Below are positions 42,766 through 51,680 of a stretch of DNA of 64,000 nucleotides, piece by piece. Both the position numbers and the translations under genes were made by a program. This DNA comes from Butyrivibrio sp. Its GTDB lineage: Bacteria; Bacillota; Clostridia; Lachnospirales; Lachnospiraceae. Below the pieces are notes generated by a model. The model did no database searches and was not told the origin of the DNA. It saw only the letters and a list, made by a program, of their open reading frames with translations. How positions within the stretch are numbered: position 1 is the first letter of the stretch; the number at the start of each line of letters is the position of its first letter. Location of the stretch: assembly GCA_017535785.1 (NCBI GenBank), contig JAFXTN010000014.1, positions 1 to 64,000 on the forward strand, given 5' to 3'.

Positions 42766-43971
42766 TTATTCCTCCTCGCGAAGAGCGGAGTATTCATCAA
42801 GCTTACATATTCTTGCGATCGGGATTGATGAAGCTAAAATTCCCGAAAGGACCGATGCGGCAAGCCCGAAGAAAAATATCAGAACGGTCTCAAATACTGT
42901 GGGTGTTATATAAGCAAACCGTAAGTTGTTGGCAAGATATCTTCCGAAGGGAAATACTGTTATGGCAGACAAAAAGCCTCCAACAACAAAGCCTGCCAGT
43001 GTTATGAGCAAGCTTTCCTTGATGATCATTCCTATGAGCTGTTTTCTTGACAGGCCGAGCACTCTTAAGAGAGCGTATTCCTTCTTTTGTCCGCTTGATG
43101 AGATATAGAATGCTATGAGCAGTATTAGCTCAACTGCAAGCCACACCGCAAACAGTACAAAGTACGCAACGGAAGCAAGGTGATCGGTGTTTTCGGAAAA
43201 AGATTTTAGTATTGCCTCCGGATACAGGATGTCTACATCAATTTCCTGCGCATGTATGATATCTCGCGCGACGTCACTGTCCGTAACACCGGGCTTAAGT
43301 TTTATGAAAACTGAAGATATGGCATTTCCGTTTTTCTGTGAGTCCAGAAATTCAATACCTTTACTCTGAGCATCTTCAATGAGCTGTGGGACGGTGTCCA
43401 TTGTGAAGTAAGCGGAAGTATCAAGGCTGGTGCCTGTTTCAGCAAGTCTGTAAACGACTGAATATGTGCGTCCGAATATTCTTATGGTGTTGTCTTTTTC
43501 AACCTGGATCTGACTTCCGACAACTGCTTTGTCTTTACCGATCTTGCCTTTTGCCTTTTCTTTTATCCAGGGCTGAATGATAAAGTCAGTCTCGGGATCA
43601 TAGCCCACGATCCCAACTTTGCTTGTACAGCAATCCGCTGACAGGCTGGCAAGGTAAAACTGTTTGGTGAGCTTATCGATACCGTCGATATTTTTGATAT
43701 TGTCTGCAACTGATGCGTCAAAATAAAAATATTCCCGAGAACCCTCCATAAGAAGGCTCTCGGCTGTTTTTTCACACTCGGAGGGAATCACCATAATGTC
43801 TGCTCCCAGACGCTTCTGCATTCCCTTTAATCCGTTGTGCAATACCAATATGAAGAGTGAACCGCCGATCATAACAAAAGAGAGTATAGTGATCAGCAAG
43901 ATCAGGCTTATGTTTTTTTGCTTTTTTCTCTGCAGGCTTTTTAGCAGAAAAGAATCATGTATTGAACTCAT
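42766..43971 (-). CDS. FtsX/MacB-type ABC transporter permease
   Basis: A 401-aa protein with one N-terminal helix (about 20-45), a large extracytoplasmic domain (about 45-260), and three C-terminal helices containing REYALLRVLGLSRKQLIGMI-like sequence (EYALLRVLG near 305). This is the topology and signature of the FtsX domain in MacB-like transporters. It is coupled to the ATPase downstream and to the DUF4418 protein upstream, with which it overlaps by 4 bp. The substrate cannot be read from sequence. Confidence 0.9.
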   Translation of the reverse strand: MSSIHDSFLLKSLQRKKQKNISLILLITILSFVMIGGSLFILVLHNGLKGMQKRLGADIMVIPSECEKTAESLLMEGSREYFYFDASVADNIKNIDGIDKLTKQFYLASLSADCCTSKVGIVGYDPETDFIIQPWIKEKAKGKIGKDKAVVGSQIQVEKDNTIRIFGRTYSVVYRLAETGTSLDTSAYFTMDTVPQLIEDAQSKGIEFLDSQKNGNAISSVFIKLKPGVTDSDVARDIIHAQEIDVDILYPEAILKSFSENTDHLASVAYFVLFAVWLAVELILLIAFYISSSGQKKEYALLRVLGLSRKQLIGMIIKESLLITLAGFVVGGFLSAITVFPFGRYLANNLRFAYITPTVFETVLIFFFGLAASVLSGILASSIPIARICKLDEYSALREEE

Positions 43972-44360
43972 GCTTTTTTAACTTTCAATAAATAAACTGA
44001 ATTGGCTACGGAAACGATTATCGTGAGCACGCCTAAAACCACAAGCAGAGGGCGGGTTGCGGAATGGCAAGTCATCATGTTGCTTCCGCAAACACCTATG
44101 AGCTTTGTGGGTATCGCTATCTCCAGGATACCGATACCTGCAACTGCAATGCTGATGCCGGCTCTTATCTCTTCAGAGAAGAAAAATGCTACTATGCCGA
44201 GTACTGCTATGAGGATTCCTATACCGATCTCAGCTTGCTTGGTATATTGGCAGTGCATCTTCATATCCGCGGGGCAAACCGGGAAGATGACTGTGGGTGC
44301 CAAAAGGATCAAAATTCCTAAAACAACAAATAATATTGAAACAGCTACTTTATTTTTCAT
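43968..44360 (-). CDS. DUF4418-family membrane protein
   Basis: A 130-aa protein from the ATG at 44360 (GGAGG 5 nt upstream). It has four membrane helices with conserved cysteine motifs in the two outside loops: VCPADMKMHCQYT near 28-40 and VCGSNMMTCHSATRP near 88-102. I recognise the DUF4418 pattern (paired C...MxC.....). This family is often found beside MacB-type ABC genes, as here. The four conserved cysteines could bind metal or undergo thiol-disulfide exchange. No function is established. Confidence 0.82.
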   Translation of the reverse strand: MKNKVAVSILFVVLGILILLAPTVIFPVCPADMKMHCQYTKQAEIGIGILIAVLGIVAFFFSEEIRAGISIAVAGIGILEIAIPTKLIGVCGSNMMTCHSATRPLLVVLGVLTIIVSVANSVYLLKVKKA

Positions 44361-44374
44361 TATGTCCTCCAAGT

Positions 44375-45154
44375 TTAAATCATATATTCAGGCTCGGGAT
44401 GGGCATTTGCCAGATCGAACCTATCGAGAAGTGAGCGTCTTAGAGCAAGGAACTCCGCGCCGCCTCTGTTTCTGGGATGTGGTATGTTCACATCGATTAT
44501 TTCACTGATCTTGCCGGGGCGAGGTGTCATGATAACAATGCGATCAGACATGTAGATCGCTTCGTCCACATCGTGAGTGACCAGCAGCATGGTCAGATTC
44601 TTTTCCGCTCTGATCTCGAGGAGCTTGTCCTGTATATCGGCTCGGGTAAAAGAATCCAAGGCACCCATGGGTTCGTCGAGTACCAGAAGTTCAGGCTCGT
44701 TTATGAGCGCTCTGGCGATCGCGACACGCTGTGACATTCCGCCACTTAGTTGGTGTGGGTAGGATTTTTCAAATCCTGTAACTCCGACCAGATCAATGTA
44801 TTTTTGTATCTTATCTTTGTTCTTTTTAAAAACGTGGCGGGCCTTCAAGCCGGCTGCAACGTTCTGCTCAACGGTAAGCCAAGGGAACAGGTTGTGTTGC
44901 TGGAAAATATAACCGCGTTTGTAATTGGGTTCTTTTACGGGTTCTCCGTTGAAGACGATCGAACCGGTATTGATCTTGTCGAGGCCGGCGATAAGCCTAA
45001 GAAGTGTGGTCTTGCCGCAGCCTGAAGCCCCGATGATCGATACGAATTCTCCGCGCTTTAGCTCAAGGTTTACGTCTTTTAACGCTTCTACTTGGCGCTC
45101 TCCGTCGTCATACAATCTATTCACGTTTTCTATGGTTAATACAGATTCACTCAT
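44375..45154 (-). CDS. ABC transporter ATPase (SsuB/TauB/NrtD-type)
   Basis: A 259-aa ATPase with Walker A GASGCGKTTLL, Q-loop YIFQQHNLFPWLTVEQNV, signature LSGGMSQRVAIARAL and Walker B LLVLDEPMGALDS. The H-loop is THDVDEA. The FPWLTV context after the Q-loop is typical of the sulfonate/taurine/nitrate/thiamine-precursor subgroup. It overlaps the permease gene by 4 bp and follows the binding protein, giving an SBP-permease-ATPase importer next to cysK. A sulfur source is the likely substrate (inference). Confidence 0.93.
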   Translation of the reverse strand: MSESVLTIENVNRLYDDGERQVEALKDVNLELKRGEFVSIIGASGCGKTTLLRLIAGLDKINTGSIVFNGEPVKEPNYKRGYIFQQHNLFPWLTVEQNVAAGLKARHVFKKNKDKIQKYIDLVGVTGFEKSYPHQLSGGMSQRVAIARALINEPELLVLDEPMGALDSFTRADIQDKLLEIRAEKNLTMLLVTHDVDEAIYMSDRIVIMTPRPGKISEIIDVNIPHPRNRGGAEFLALRRSLLDRFDLANAHPEPEYMI

Positions 45155-46155
45155 TTAACGATCCCCCTTTGCCAGCGAAGTACGTGATCCTGAAGTCTGC
45201 CTATCAGCTTTAGGATCGCACTGAATAGGATTGCCATTATCAGGATAGCTGCAAATACCTTGTAGTACGCGCTCCAGACTTTTGACAGATTGATGTAATA
45301 TCCAAGTCCACCGGGCTGTCCCAGCATCTCTGCCATGACAAGAGTGGTGAAGGCAAATGCGTTTGCTGTGGATATTCCAGTAAATATCTGTGGCATCGCA
45401 TGTGGTATGGCTACATGGAACAGCTGGTACACCGCGTTTCCGCCGAGTATCCTGGCCGCTTCATATTGAGCTTTCGGAGTGCTCTGTATACCTGCAGCTG
45501 TAAGCGATGCGATGGGGAACCATGCGCATATTACGATAAGGAACACCGCCGATATAAACGGAGTAGGGAAAAGAGTAAGTGCAAATGGCATCCACGCTAC
45601 TGCGGGAATAACTCCTGTGATCTTCAAAACGGGATATACCCAGTAATAAACTCTGTCAAACCATCCGACAAGGATTCCTGTTCCGACTCCTAAAAGAACT
45701 CCGAATAGGAAACCAAAGAAATAGAGCCTCAATGAATAAAATGTATTGGTGAGGATAAAATCAAATTCCTCAAGAAAGGGGCTCAAGATCTCCGCAGGTC
45801 CTGGAAAAAAGGGCTGCGGAAGGACCTTTAGCTTGGTGCCCGTAATATCCAAAAGACCGATGAGCAGACCCATTACAAAGCGAAAGCTTGCTTTGTTTAT
45901 GTAGGCGGCCCTCCTTGCTTCATCGTGATAGTCGATGATCCCAAATACGGCATAGCCTGCAATAAGAGCAAGGAGCACGATCCTAAGAAGTCCGTTTCCG
46001 TCAAGTTCAAAAGCACCGACGTTGTATTTGGCAAAGTTCACGTTTTCACTTATCTGTGGAAAAAGCAGATTTACAAGTATTGCGATTGCAAATCCCAAGC
46101 ACGTGAAAGCAACAGTTAGTATGTATTTTCCTTTTTTACTCTTACCCTTTTTCAT
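45151..46155 (-). CDS. ABC transporter permease (SsuC/TauC-type)
   Basis: A 334-aa protein with an unusually long N-terminal part (two to three helices, about residues 10-110) before a BPD_transp_1 domain of six helices. The EAA loop is YEAARILGGNAVYQLFHVAIP near 232-252. SsuC/TauC proteins are about 260-275 aa, so the roughly 70-residue N-terminal extension is a distinguishing feature. It lies 11 bp after the binding protein gene and overlaps the ATPase by 4 bp. Confidence 0.92.
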   Translation of the reverse strand: MKKGKSKKGKYILTVAFTCLGFAIAILVNLLFPQISENVNFAKYNVGAFELDGNGLLRIVLLALIAGYAVFGIIDYHDEARRAAYINKASFRFVMGLLIGLLDITGTKLKVLPQPFFPGPAEILSPFLEEFDFILTNTFYSLRLYFFGFLFGVLLGVGTGILVGWFDRVYYWVYPVLKITGVIPAVAWMPFALTLFPTPFISAVFLIVICAWFPIASLTAAGIQSTPKAQYEAARILGGNAVYQLFHVAIPHAMPQIFTGISTANAFAFTTLVMAEMLGQPGGLGYYINLSKVWSAYYKVFAAILIMAILFSAILKLIGRLQDHVLRWQRGIVK

Positions 46156-46166
46156 GATTCACCGCC

Positions 46167-47201
46167 TTATTCTTTAGTGAGGTCAACAGCGTAGTAATTC
46201 TTTTCAGTGAATTCGCTTGATCCTGTCTTGAGATATCCGATCTCGTTGAGCGCGGTGGAGAAGTACTTAACATCACCTTCTATGCTGTGTTCTCCGGCAG
46301 CTCTTGATTCTTCGCTCGGATATTCATAGGACTTTATAAGAGAAACAGCGAGATCTTTGTCACTGATCTGCGAGTATTTTCCTTCGATAATGAGATCCAC
46401 GGCTTCCTCAGGGTTCTTGCTTATCCAGTCCTGAGCTTTGTGGTATGCACGAAGGAGGGCTGCGACCTTCTCGGGTTCACTTTCAAGAACCTTGTTTGAC
46501 GCAAACAGGAAGCAGCAGTATTTACCTGCGAAAGCAGGATCGGTAGAAAGATCAAAAAGAACTTTTACCTTGCCTTCTTTTTCTGCTATAGATCCGAGAG
46601 GATCCCACATTGCCGCTACATCAATATCTCCGTTTAAAAGAGCTGCGAGCTCTAGGTTTCCGTCCGAATAGGGAAGGAAGGTCACTTCGCCGTCTTCCTG
46701 AAGCGCAGATATTCCGGCCTGCTCAACCCATACGCTTGCAACCTGATGAGGTGTTCCGCCGATCTCGTCGACACCGATCTTCTTGCCTTTTAGGTCTTCA
46801 GCTTTGGAGATATCGGAATCGGGGCGAACCACAAATTTGATACATCCGTTGTGGAAACCGTCTACGACTTTAACACCGACACCTTCTTCGATAGAAGGGA
46901 AAAACTGGAAGTCACCGTTTACCATGGGGATCGTTCCGTTGTTGAGTCCGATCTTTCTGGTCTCGAAGTCAGCAGAGATAAGCTCTACGTCAAAGCCTTC
47001 TTCGGCAAAAAAGCCTTTTTCATAGGCTACATATGTAGGCGCTCCGCAGAGTGCTCCGTCTTTTCCGGGAAGCTGTATTTTTCCGTATTTATATTGTGTT
47101 TCCGACGCTGCACTTTTTCCGCATCCAATTAAAGCGGATGCTGTCAGCGTTAGAAGTAGGGCAATGCTGAATAATCTTTTTCCGATCAATTTCTTTTTCA
47201 T
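46167..47201 (-). CDS. ABC transporter substrate-binding lipoprotein (SsuA/NMT1-type)
   Basis: A 344-aa protein from the ATG at 47201 (GGGAGAAG upstream). Type II signal peptide with lipobox ALIGC (Cys near 27). The mature domain follows the NMT1/SsuA pattern: YVAYEKGFFAEEGFDVELISAD, VNGDFQFFPSIEEGVGVKVVDG, DLKGKKIGVDEIGGTPHQVASV, and LLNGDIDVAAMWDPLG. Known ligands of the family are aliphatic sulfonates, taurine, nitrate and pyrimidine precursors. Directly after cysK (21 bp), a sulfonate or another organosulfur compound is the best guess. Confidence 0.9.
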   Translation of the reverse strand: MKKKLIGKRLFSIALLLTLTASALIGCGKSAASETQYKYGKIQLPGKDGALCGAPTYVAYEKGFFAEEGFDVELISADFETRKIGLNNGTIPMVNGDFQFFPSIEEGVGVKVVDGFHNGCIKFVVRPDSDISKAEDLKGKKIGVDEIGGTPHQVASVWVEQAGISALQEDGEVTFLPYSDGNLELAALLNGDIDVAAMWDPLGSIAEKEGKVKVLFDLSTDPAFAGKYCCFLFASNKVLESEPEKVAALLRAYHKAQDWISKNPEEAVDLIIEGKYSQISDKDLAVSLIKSYEYPSEESRAAGEHSIEGDVKYFSTALNEIGYLKTGSSEFTEKNYYAVDLTKE

Positions 47202-47221
47202 AAAAATCTTCTCCCTTGAAA

Positions 47222-48205
47222 TCATTGATATAGGTTAGTAGAAAGGTAGCGAAGTCCTGTGTCGGGGAATATTGCTACGATCGTCTTTCCTTTGTTTTCC
47301 GGTCTTCTTGCGATCTGTTCCGCAGCGTAGAGTATCGCTCCCGAAGATGCACCTATAAGGATGCCGTCAGTCTTTGCAACTGCTCTGGCAGCTTCGTATG
47401 CCTGCGCGGTCTCTACGGGGAAACATTCGTCGTAGTAGGCGGGATCGAGATTTGAAGGAACAAACTCTTTTGGTATACCTTCAAAAGGATGTACGCCTGC
47501 AATCTCTTCCGGATGAGGATTTTTTTCCGAAGGGATAGATCCTTCACCGGGCTGCACTGCTATGACCTTGACTTCAGGCTTTTTAGACTTGAGGTACTTG
47601 CCTACACCTGTGATCGTTCCGCCGGTTCCTACGGCAGCTACAACGATGTCAACTTTTCCTTCCGTATCGTTCCAGATCTCCGGGGCGGTAGTCCGGTAAT
47701 GGATATCCGGATTGGCAGGATTGGCGTCCTGATTTACGATGAATATGTTGTCGTCGCCGGCTGATAACTTTTTGTAAAATGCGGCGTATCCTGCGACATA
47801 GTCATTGTGGTTTTCATCCAATGCTTTTTTTACTTCGGGAATATCGCTCATATTTGCGACTTCTGTCCCGAAAGCTTTCATTACTTTAAAACGTTCGATA
47901 CTTACGTTGTCCTGAACATAGATGCGGGATTTATATCCTTTGATAGCTGCAAAAGCCGCAAGTCCTATTCCTGTATTTCCGCTTGTTGCCTCGACTATCG
48001 TTCCTCCGGGCTTTAGACTTCCGTCTTTTTCCGCAGCTTCTATCATGCTAAGTGCAATCCTGTCTTTGATGCTTTGGTTTGGATTGTAGTATTCGATCTT
48101 TCCCAAAATATCAGCAGCTAACTGCTTTTGCTTGATAAAACCGTTCAAGCGTAAGAGAGGTGTGTTTCCTATGAGTTCTGTGATCGATTCGTATATTCGA
48201 CTCAT
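47222..48205 (-). CDS. cysK: Cysteine synthase (O-acetylserine sulfhydrylase)
   Basis: A 327-aa PLP enzyme making L-cysteine from O-acetylserine and sulfide. PLP Lys47 lies in NPNQSIKDRIA; substrate loop EATSGNTGIGLA, phosphate-binding GTGGTITGVGKYL and the C-terminal IGASSGAILYAA are all intact. AAGGAG precedes the ATG. It heads the reverse-strand run of eight genes, in front of an SsuABC-like importer, which links the operon to sulfur assimilation. A terminator-like hairpin lies between promoter region and start codon, suggesting attenuation by cysteine or sulfur status. Confidence 0.95.
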   Translation of the reverse strand: MSRIYESITELIGNTPLLRLNGFIKQKQLAADILGKIEYYNPNQSIKDRIALSMIEAAEKDGSLKPGGTIVEATSGNTGIGLAAFAAIKGYKSRIYVQDNVSIERFKVMKAFGTEVANMSDIPEVKKALDENHNDYVAGYAAFYKKLSAGDDNIFIVNQDANPANPDIHYRTTAPEIWNDTEGKVDIVVAAVGTGGTITGVGKYLKSKKPEVKVIAVQPGEGSIPSEKNPHPEEIAGVHPFEGIPKEFVPSNLDPAYYDECFPVETAQAYEAARAVAKTDGILIGASSGAILYAAEQIARRPENKGKTIVAIFPDTGLRYLSTNLYQ

Positions 48206-48218
48206 ATGTTGCTCCTTT

Positions 48219-48261
48219 CAAAAAAGTAAAAACCAGAGATATTGTTAAATACCTCTGGTTT
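48219..48261 (-). terminator. Terminator-like attenuator hairpin in the cysK leader
   Basis: On the reverse strand AAACCAGAG (48253-48261) pairs with CTCTGGTTT (48230-48238) over a 14-nt loop, followed by TTTACTTTTTT and then the cysK ribosome binding site. Just upstream, CTGG followed by CCAG (around 48258-48270 on the other strand) offers an alternative pairing that could break the terminator. No T-box or SAM-box conserved core is visible. Confidence 0.65.
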
Positions 48262-48450
48262 TCCAGTCAGCTTCTCTGATTCAATTCGCTCAAATGTTAT
48301 CACATAAAATCGGAGTTGCCCATTTCATTAAATTTATCAGCTGCAATAAGATTTTCTTATATCATGCGAGAAAACGTCGGAAGCGGCATAAATAGTACAC
48401 CATTTTGGCTCGTAATGGCGTATAATTAATTATTATTGGAGGGACGGTAT

Positions 48451-48957
48451 ATGGCAAAAGTATTTCATGTAGATCATCAGATAGACAAGAAGAATGTGGA
48501 GGACTCAATAACAGAGTGGACCAGAGTCGTTAAGTATGGCGACATCAATAGCGAGAACAGGCTGTTTGGTGGCAAGCTCATGTCGTGGATCGATGAAGTT
48601 GCGGGGACGGTTGCATTAAGACATTCAGGAAATCCTGTAGCGACAGCTGCTGTAGATAACATGCAGTTCAAGCAGGGAGCTAAGCTCGACGATATCATCG
48701 TTATAATCGGAAAGATCACTTATGTCGGCAAGACTTCTATGGAAGTCAGAGTCGATACATATGTTGAAGATAGACGTAACGGGATGCGGCATGTTCTCAA
48801 CAGGGCATATCTCACAGAGGTGTGTATCGATGATGACGATAGTCCGGTTCTTGTTCCTTACGGCTTGAACATTAAAACTGAATCCGAAAGAGCTGAGTGG
48901 GAAGGCGCCGAAAAGCGCATAGCACTTAGAAAACAGCGCAGGATGGAAGGATTCTAA
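48451..48957 (+). CDS. Acyl-CoA thioesterase, hotdog fold
   Basis: A 168-aa protein from the ATG at 48451 (GGAGGG 7 nt upstream). The YciA/BACH-type hotdog signature is NSENRLFGGKLMSWIDEVAGTVALRH near 34-59, with the catalytic Asp/Glu in the WIDEVAG helix. VDNMQFKQGAKLDDIIVI follows near 71-88. It hydrolyses acyl-CoA thioesters; chain-length preference cannot be read. Its position upstream of ptb-buk is suggestive for acyl-CoA metabolism, but 540 bp with a terminator lie between them, so they are separate transcription units. Confidence 0.9.
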   Translation: MAKVFHVDHQIDKKNVEDSITEWTRVVKYGDINSENRLFGGKLMSWIDEVAGTVALRHSGNPVATAAVDNMQFKQGAKLDDIIVIIGKITYVGKTSMEVRVDTYVEDRRNGMRHVLNRAYLTEVCIDDDDSPVLVPYGLNIKTESERAEWEGAEKRIALRKQRRMEGF

Positions 48958-48990
48958 GGAATTCTTTTTCTGAGATTATATGAAGTGATA

Positions 48991-49030
48991 AACACGGCAG
49001 GTGAGATCTGATTGGCTGCCGTGTTTTTTC
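48991..49030 (+). terminator. Terminator after the thioesterase gene
   Basis: The perfect 10-bp stem AACACGGCAG/CTGCCGTGTT (48991-49000 with 49016-49025) is followed by Ts. Confidence 0.88.
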
Positions 49031-49037
49031 TTCTCTT

Positions 49038-49309
49038 AACAGATAGAAATCTATATTTGCTTGTTTTTATCTGTGTATTTCCCGGGTTTTTCTCTTGGGA
49101 AATTCTTCAAACCACAGATAAGTTGCTTTTTCTCGAGTGTTTTATCTGTGGTTTTTTACTATTCTTCATAAACCATTTCCTTTTTTCTTCAAAAAACCAC
49201 AGACTTATTTAAGCATTTTCTAACTCTTATCTGTGTTCTTATGAAAATCTCCACGAATTGCGTTCAGAAATCACAGATAAACAGAGCTTTTTATGCAATT
49301 TTATCTGTA
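49038..49309. repeat. Array of four 38-bp dyad elements (CACAGATAA-N20-TTATCTGTG)
   Basis: Four units at 49038-49075, 49113-49150, 49198-49235 and 49272-49309. Each has a left arm (C/A)ACAGATAA, exactly 20 variable bases, and a right arm TTATCTGT(G/A). Unit 1 has left arm AACAGATAG, unit 3 CACAGACTT, and unit 4 ends in A. Unit-to-unit steps are 75, 85 and 74 bp; spacers are 37, 47 and 36 bp. Spacers can also pair inside: ATTTCCC/GGGAAAT in the first, and TCTGTGGTTTTTT with AAAAAACCACAGA across the second. A degenerate fifth unit may lie at 49351-49393. The forward strand is T/C-rich. No gene lies in this 540-bp interval. Confidence 0.75.
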
Positions 49310-49494
49310 ATTATCCTGATCCGATTTTTCTCTTTTTCATGGTGCTAGAAAGACAGGTTTTAGATACGCCTGTGTAAGATTAAAGCGTCTGTGATCATAT
49401 CAGTATATTGCATTTATAACATCTGAGTGTTAAAATTTTGACATATGGCTTTGAATATTACATATCATATAAATTATGTGGAGGTTTTTTTATC

Positions 49495-50409
49495 ATGAGT
49501 AAGAACTTTGATGACATTTTGGCTAAGCTTAAGACAGCGACAACCAAGAAGATGTCTGTTGCCGTAGCGCAGGACACACACGTACTTGAGGCTGTTAAGG
49601 TGGCTAAGGAGAGAGGAATCGTTGAACCCATTCTCGTTGGTGACAAGGATGAGATCGCGAAGAAGGCAGCAGAGGTTGGAATGAACCTTGACGATTACGA
49701 GATCATCGATGTTAAGGATACCATCGAGGCTGCTCGTACAGCGGTTTCACTTGTACATGACGGCAAGGCTGACATTTACATGAAGGGTGCTTTGGAGTCC
49801 AAGGATTTCCTTAAGAGCGTTCTTGATAAGGAAGTTGGTCTTCGTACAGGTCGTCCTCTTTCACACGTATGCGTGTTTGAGATTCCCGGAATCGATCGTC
49901 TTCTTTTCCTTACAGACGTTGCATTCATGCCCTATCCGACACTTGAGGATAAAAAAGTCATCATTGAATATACAGTAGATGTAGCAAGAGCTTGCGGCGT
50001 TGATTGCCCTAAGGTTGCTCCGCTTGCAGCAGTTGAGGTTGTTAATCCCAAGATGCCCGTTACAGTTGAGGCTGCTGAGCTTACAAGACTCAACGAGGAA
50101 GGCGAGATCAAGAACTGCATCGTTGACGGACCTCTTTCAATGGATCTTGCTATCGATCCCGAGGCTGCTCAGCACAAGGCAGGAGCTCTTGACAGAAAGA
50201 TCGTCGGCGACGCCGATATCCTTCTTTTCCCTGATATCCACGCAGGTAACCTTACATACAAGACAATCGTAAGACTTGCCAAGGTTAAGAACGGTAACAT
50301 CCTTACAGGAACAAAGGCACCCGTTATCCTTACATCAAGATCTGACAGTGTTGAGGTTAAGGTTAACTCAATCGCATTAGCAGCTGTTGTAGCAGCTGAG
50401 AGAACTTGA
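49495..50409 (+). CDS. ptb: Phosphate butyryltransferase
   Basis: A 304-aa enzyme converting butyryl-CoA plus phosphate to butyryl phosphate and CoA. It belongs to the phosphate acetyl/butyryltransferase family: AQDTHVLEAVKVAKERGIVEPILVGD at the start, YMKGALESKDFLKSVLD, SHVCVFEIPGIDRLLFLTD, and DGPLSMDLAIDPEAA near 220. Length agrees with Ptb (about 300 aa). The ATG at 49495 follows GTGGAGG. With buk 89 bp downstream it forms the classic two-gene terminal butyrate operon. High use of preferred codons suggests strong expression. Confidence 0.93.
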   Translation: MSKNFDDILAKLKTATTKKMSVAVAQDTHVLEAVKVAKERGIVEPILVGDKDEIAKKAAEVGMNLDDYEIIDVKDTIEAARTAVSLVHDGKADIYMKGALESKDFLKSVLDKEVGLRTGRPLSHVCVFEIPGIDRLLFLTDVAFMPYPTLEDKKVIIEYTVDVARACGVDCPKVAPLAAVEVVNPKMPVTVEAAELTRLNEEGEIKNCIVDGPLSMDLAIDPEAAQHKAGALDRKIVGDADILLFPDIHAGNLTYKTIVRLAKVKNGNILTGTKAPVILTSRSDSVEVKVNSIALAAVVAAERT

Positions 50410-50498
50410 TGAGGTTCTTTCGAATCTGGTTCGAACGTCTTCCAGCGAGGGCTTGTCCCGAGAGCGGAAGTTCATTATGAAAAAGAAAGGAAAAGACC

Positions 50499-51563
50499 AT
50501 GATAAAAAGTTTAATTATAAATCCCGGTTCCACATCAACAAAGGTTGGTATCTTCGAGGACGAGACACTTGTTAAAGAGGAGACCTTAAGACATAGCACA
50601 GAGGAGATCAATCAGTACGCTACGATCATCGATCAGAAGGATTTTCGTAAGAACATCATTCTTGATTTCCTTAAAAAAGAAAACATCGACATCAAGTCTT
50701 TTAACGTGATCGTAGGAAGAGGCGGACTTCTTCGTCCCATTCCGGGCGGCACATATGAGTGCACAGACGCTCTTCTTGAGGACCTTAAGAAGGGAGTTCA
50801 GGGACAGCACGCATCTAACCTCGGCGGTATCCTTGCAAGAGAGATCGGCGATGAGATCGGTGTTCCTTCATACATCGTAGATCCCGTTGTTGTTGACGAG
50901 ATGGACGAGGTTGCTCGTATTTCAGGTATTCCTGAGGTTGAGCGTGTATCTATCGACCACCCTCTTAACCAGAAGGCTGTTGCAAGAAGATATGCAAAAG
51001 AGATCGGCAAGAAGTACGAGGACATCAGCGTTATCGTTGTTCACATGGGTGGCGGTACATCAACAGGTGTTCACAAGAACGGCAAGATGGTAGACGTATT
51101 TGCTGCACTTAACGGTGACGGCGCATTCTCACCTGAGAGAGCTAACGGAATCCCTGCTAAGGCACTCGTTGATCTTTGCTTCTCAGGAAAGTTCACATAC
51201 GATGAGATGAAAAAGAAGATCGTAGGTGGCGGCGGACTTAACGCATACCTTGGAACAAACGACATGAGAGAAGTTAACAAGATGTGTGAAGAGGGAGATG
51301 CTAAGGCTAACCTCATCCGTGACGCATTCATCTATCAGATCTGCAAGAACATCGGCGCTTGCGCTACAGTTCTTAAGGGTAAGGTTGATCAGATCATCCT
51401 TACAGGCGGTATCGCTTACGGACAGGTTATCACAGACAAGATCAAGGATCGTGTTGACTGGATCGCACCTGTAACTGTTTATCCCGGAGAGGATGAGCTC
51501 CTTGCACTTGCACAGGGCGCTATCCGTGTAATGAACGGAGAGGAAGAAGCTAAGAAATATTAA
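50499..51563 (+). CDS. buk: Butyrate kinase
   Basis: A 354-aa ASKHA-family kinase (ADP + butyryl phosphate to ATP + butyrate). The N-terminal [15 protein letters not shown] is the phosphate-1 motif, [18 protein letters not shown] near 185-202 the phosphate-2 motif, and LTGGIAYG near 302-309 the adenosine motif. AAAGGAAAA precedes the ATG. This gene with ptb is the best single indicator that the organism ferments to butyrate through butyrate kinase and not only through butyryl-CoA:acetate CoA-transferase. It ends at a strong terminator. Confidence 0.95.
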   Translation: MIKSLIINPGSTSTKVGIFEDETLVKEETLRHSTEEINQYATIIDQKDFRKNIILDFLKKENIDIKSFNVIVGRGGLLRPIPGGTYECTDALLEDLKKGVQGQHASNLGGILAREIGDEIGVPSYIVDPVVVDEMDEVARISGIPEVERVSIDHPLNQKAVARRYAKEIGKKYEDISVIVVHMGGGTSTGVHKNGKMVDVFAALNGDGAFSPERANGIPAKALVDLCFSGKFTYDEMKKKIVGGGGLNAYLGTNDMREVNKMCEEGDAKANLIRDAFIYQICKNIGACATVLKGKVDQIILTGGIAYGQVITDKIKDRVDWIAPVTVYPGEDELLALAQGAIRVMNGEEEAKKY

Positions 51564-51583
51564 TTTGATCATATGAGCTTAAG

Positions 51584-51626
51584 GAGCTGCAACAGGAAAA
51601 ATATATTCCTGCGGCAGCTCTTTTTT
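51584..51626 (+). terminator. Terminator of the ptb-buk operon
   Basis: The outer stem GAGCTGC/GCAGCTC (51584-51590 with 51614-51620) plus an inner AGGAA/TTCCT stem is followed by T6. Confidence 0.9.
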
Positions 51627-51680
51627 CATGGGAAAAACAGGTAATTATGATAAAATATATATACTTTGATTGGAGATTAT

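Noticed and set aside
49038-49309. CRISPR array
   Set aside because: Unit length and spacing look CRISPR-like, but the 20 central bases of each unit differ and only the 9-bp arms are shared. CRISPR repeats are near-identical over their full length. No cas gene is present.
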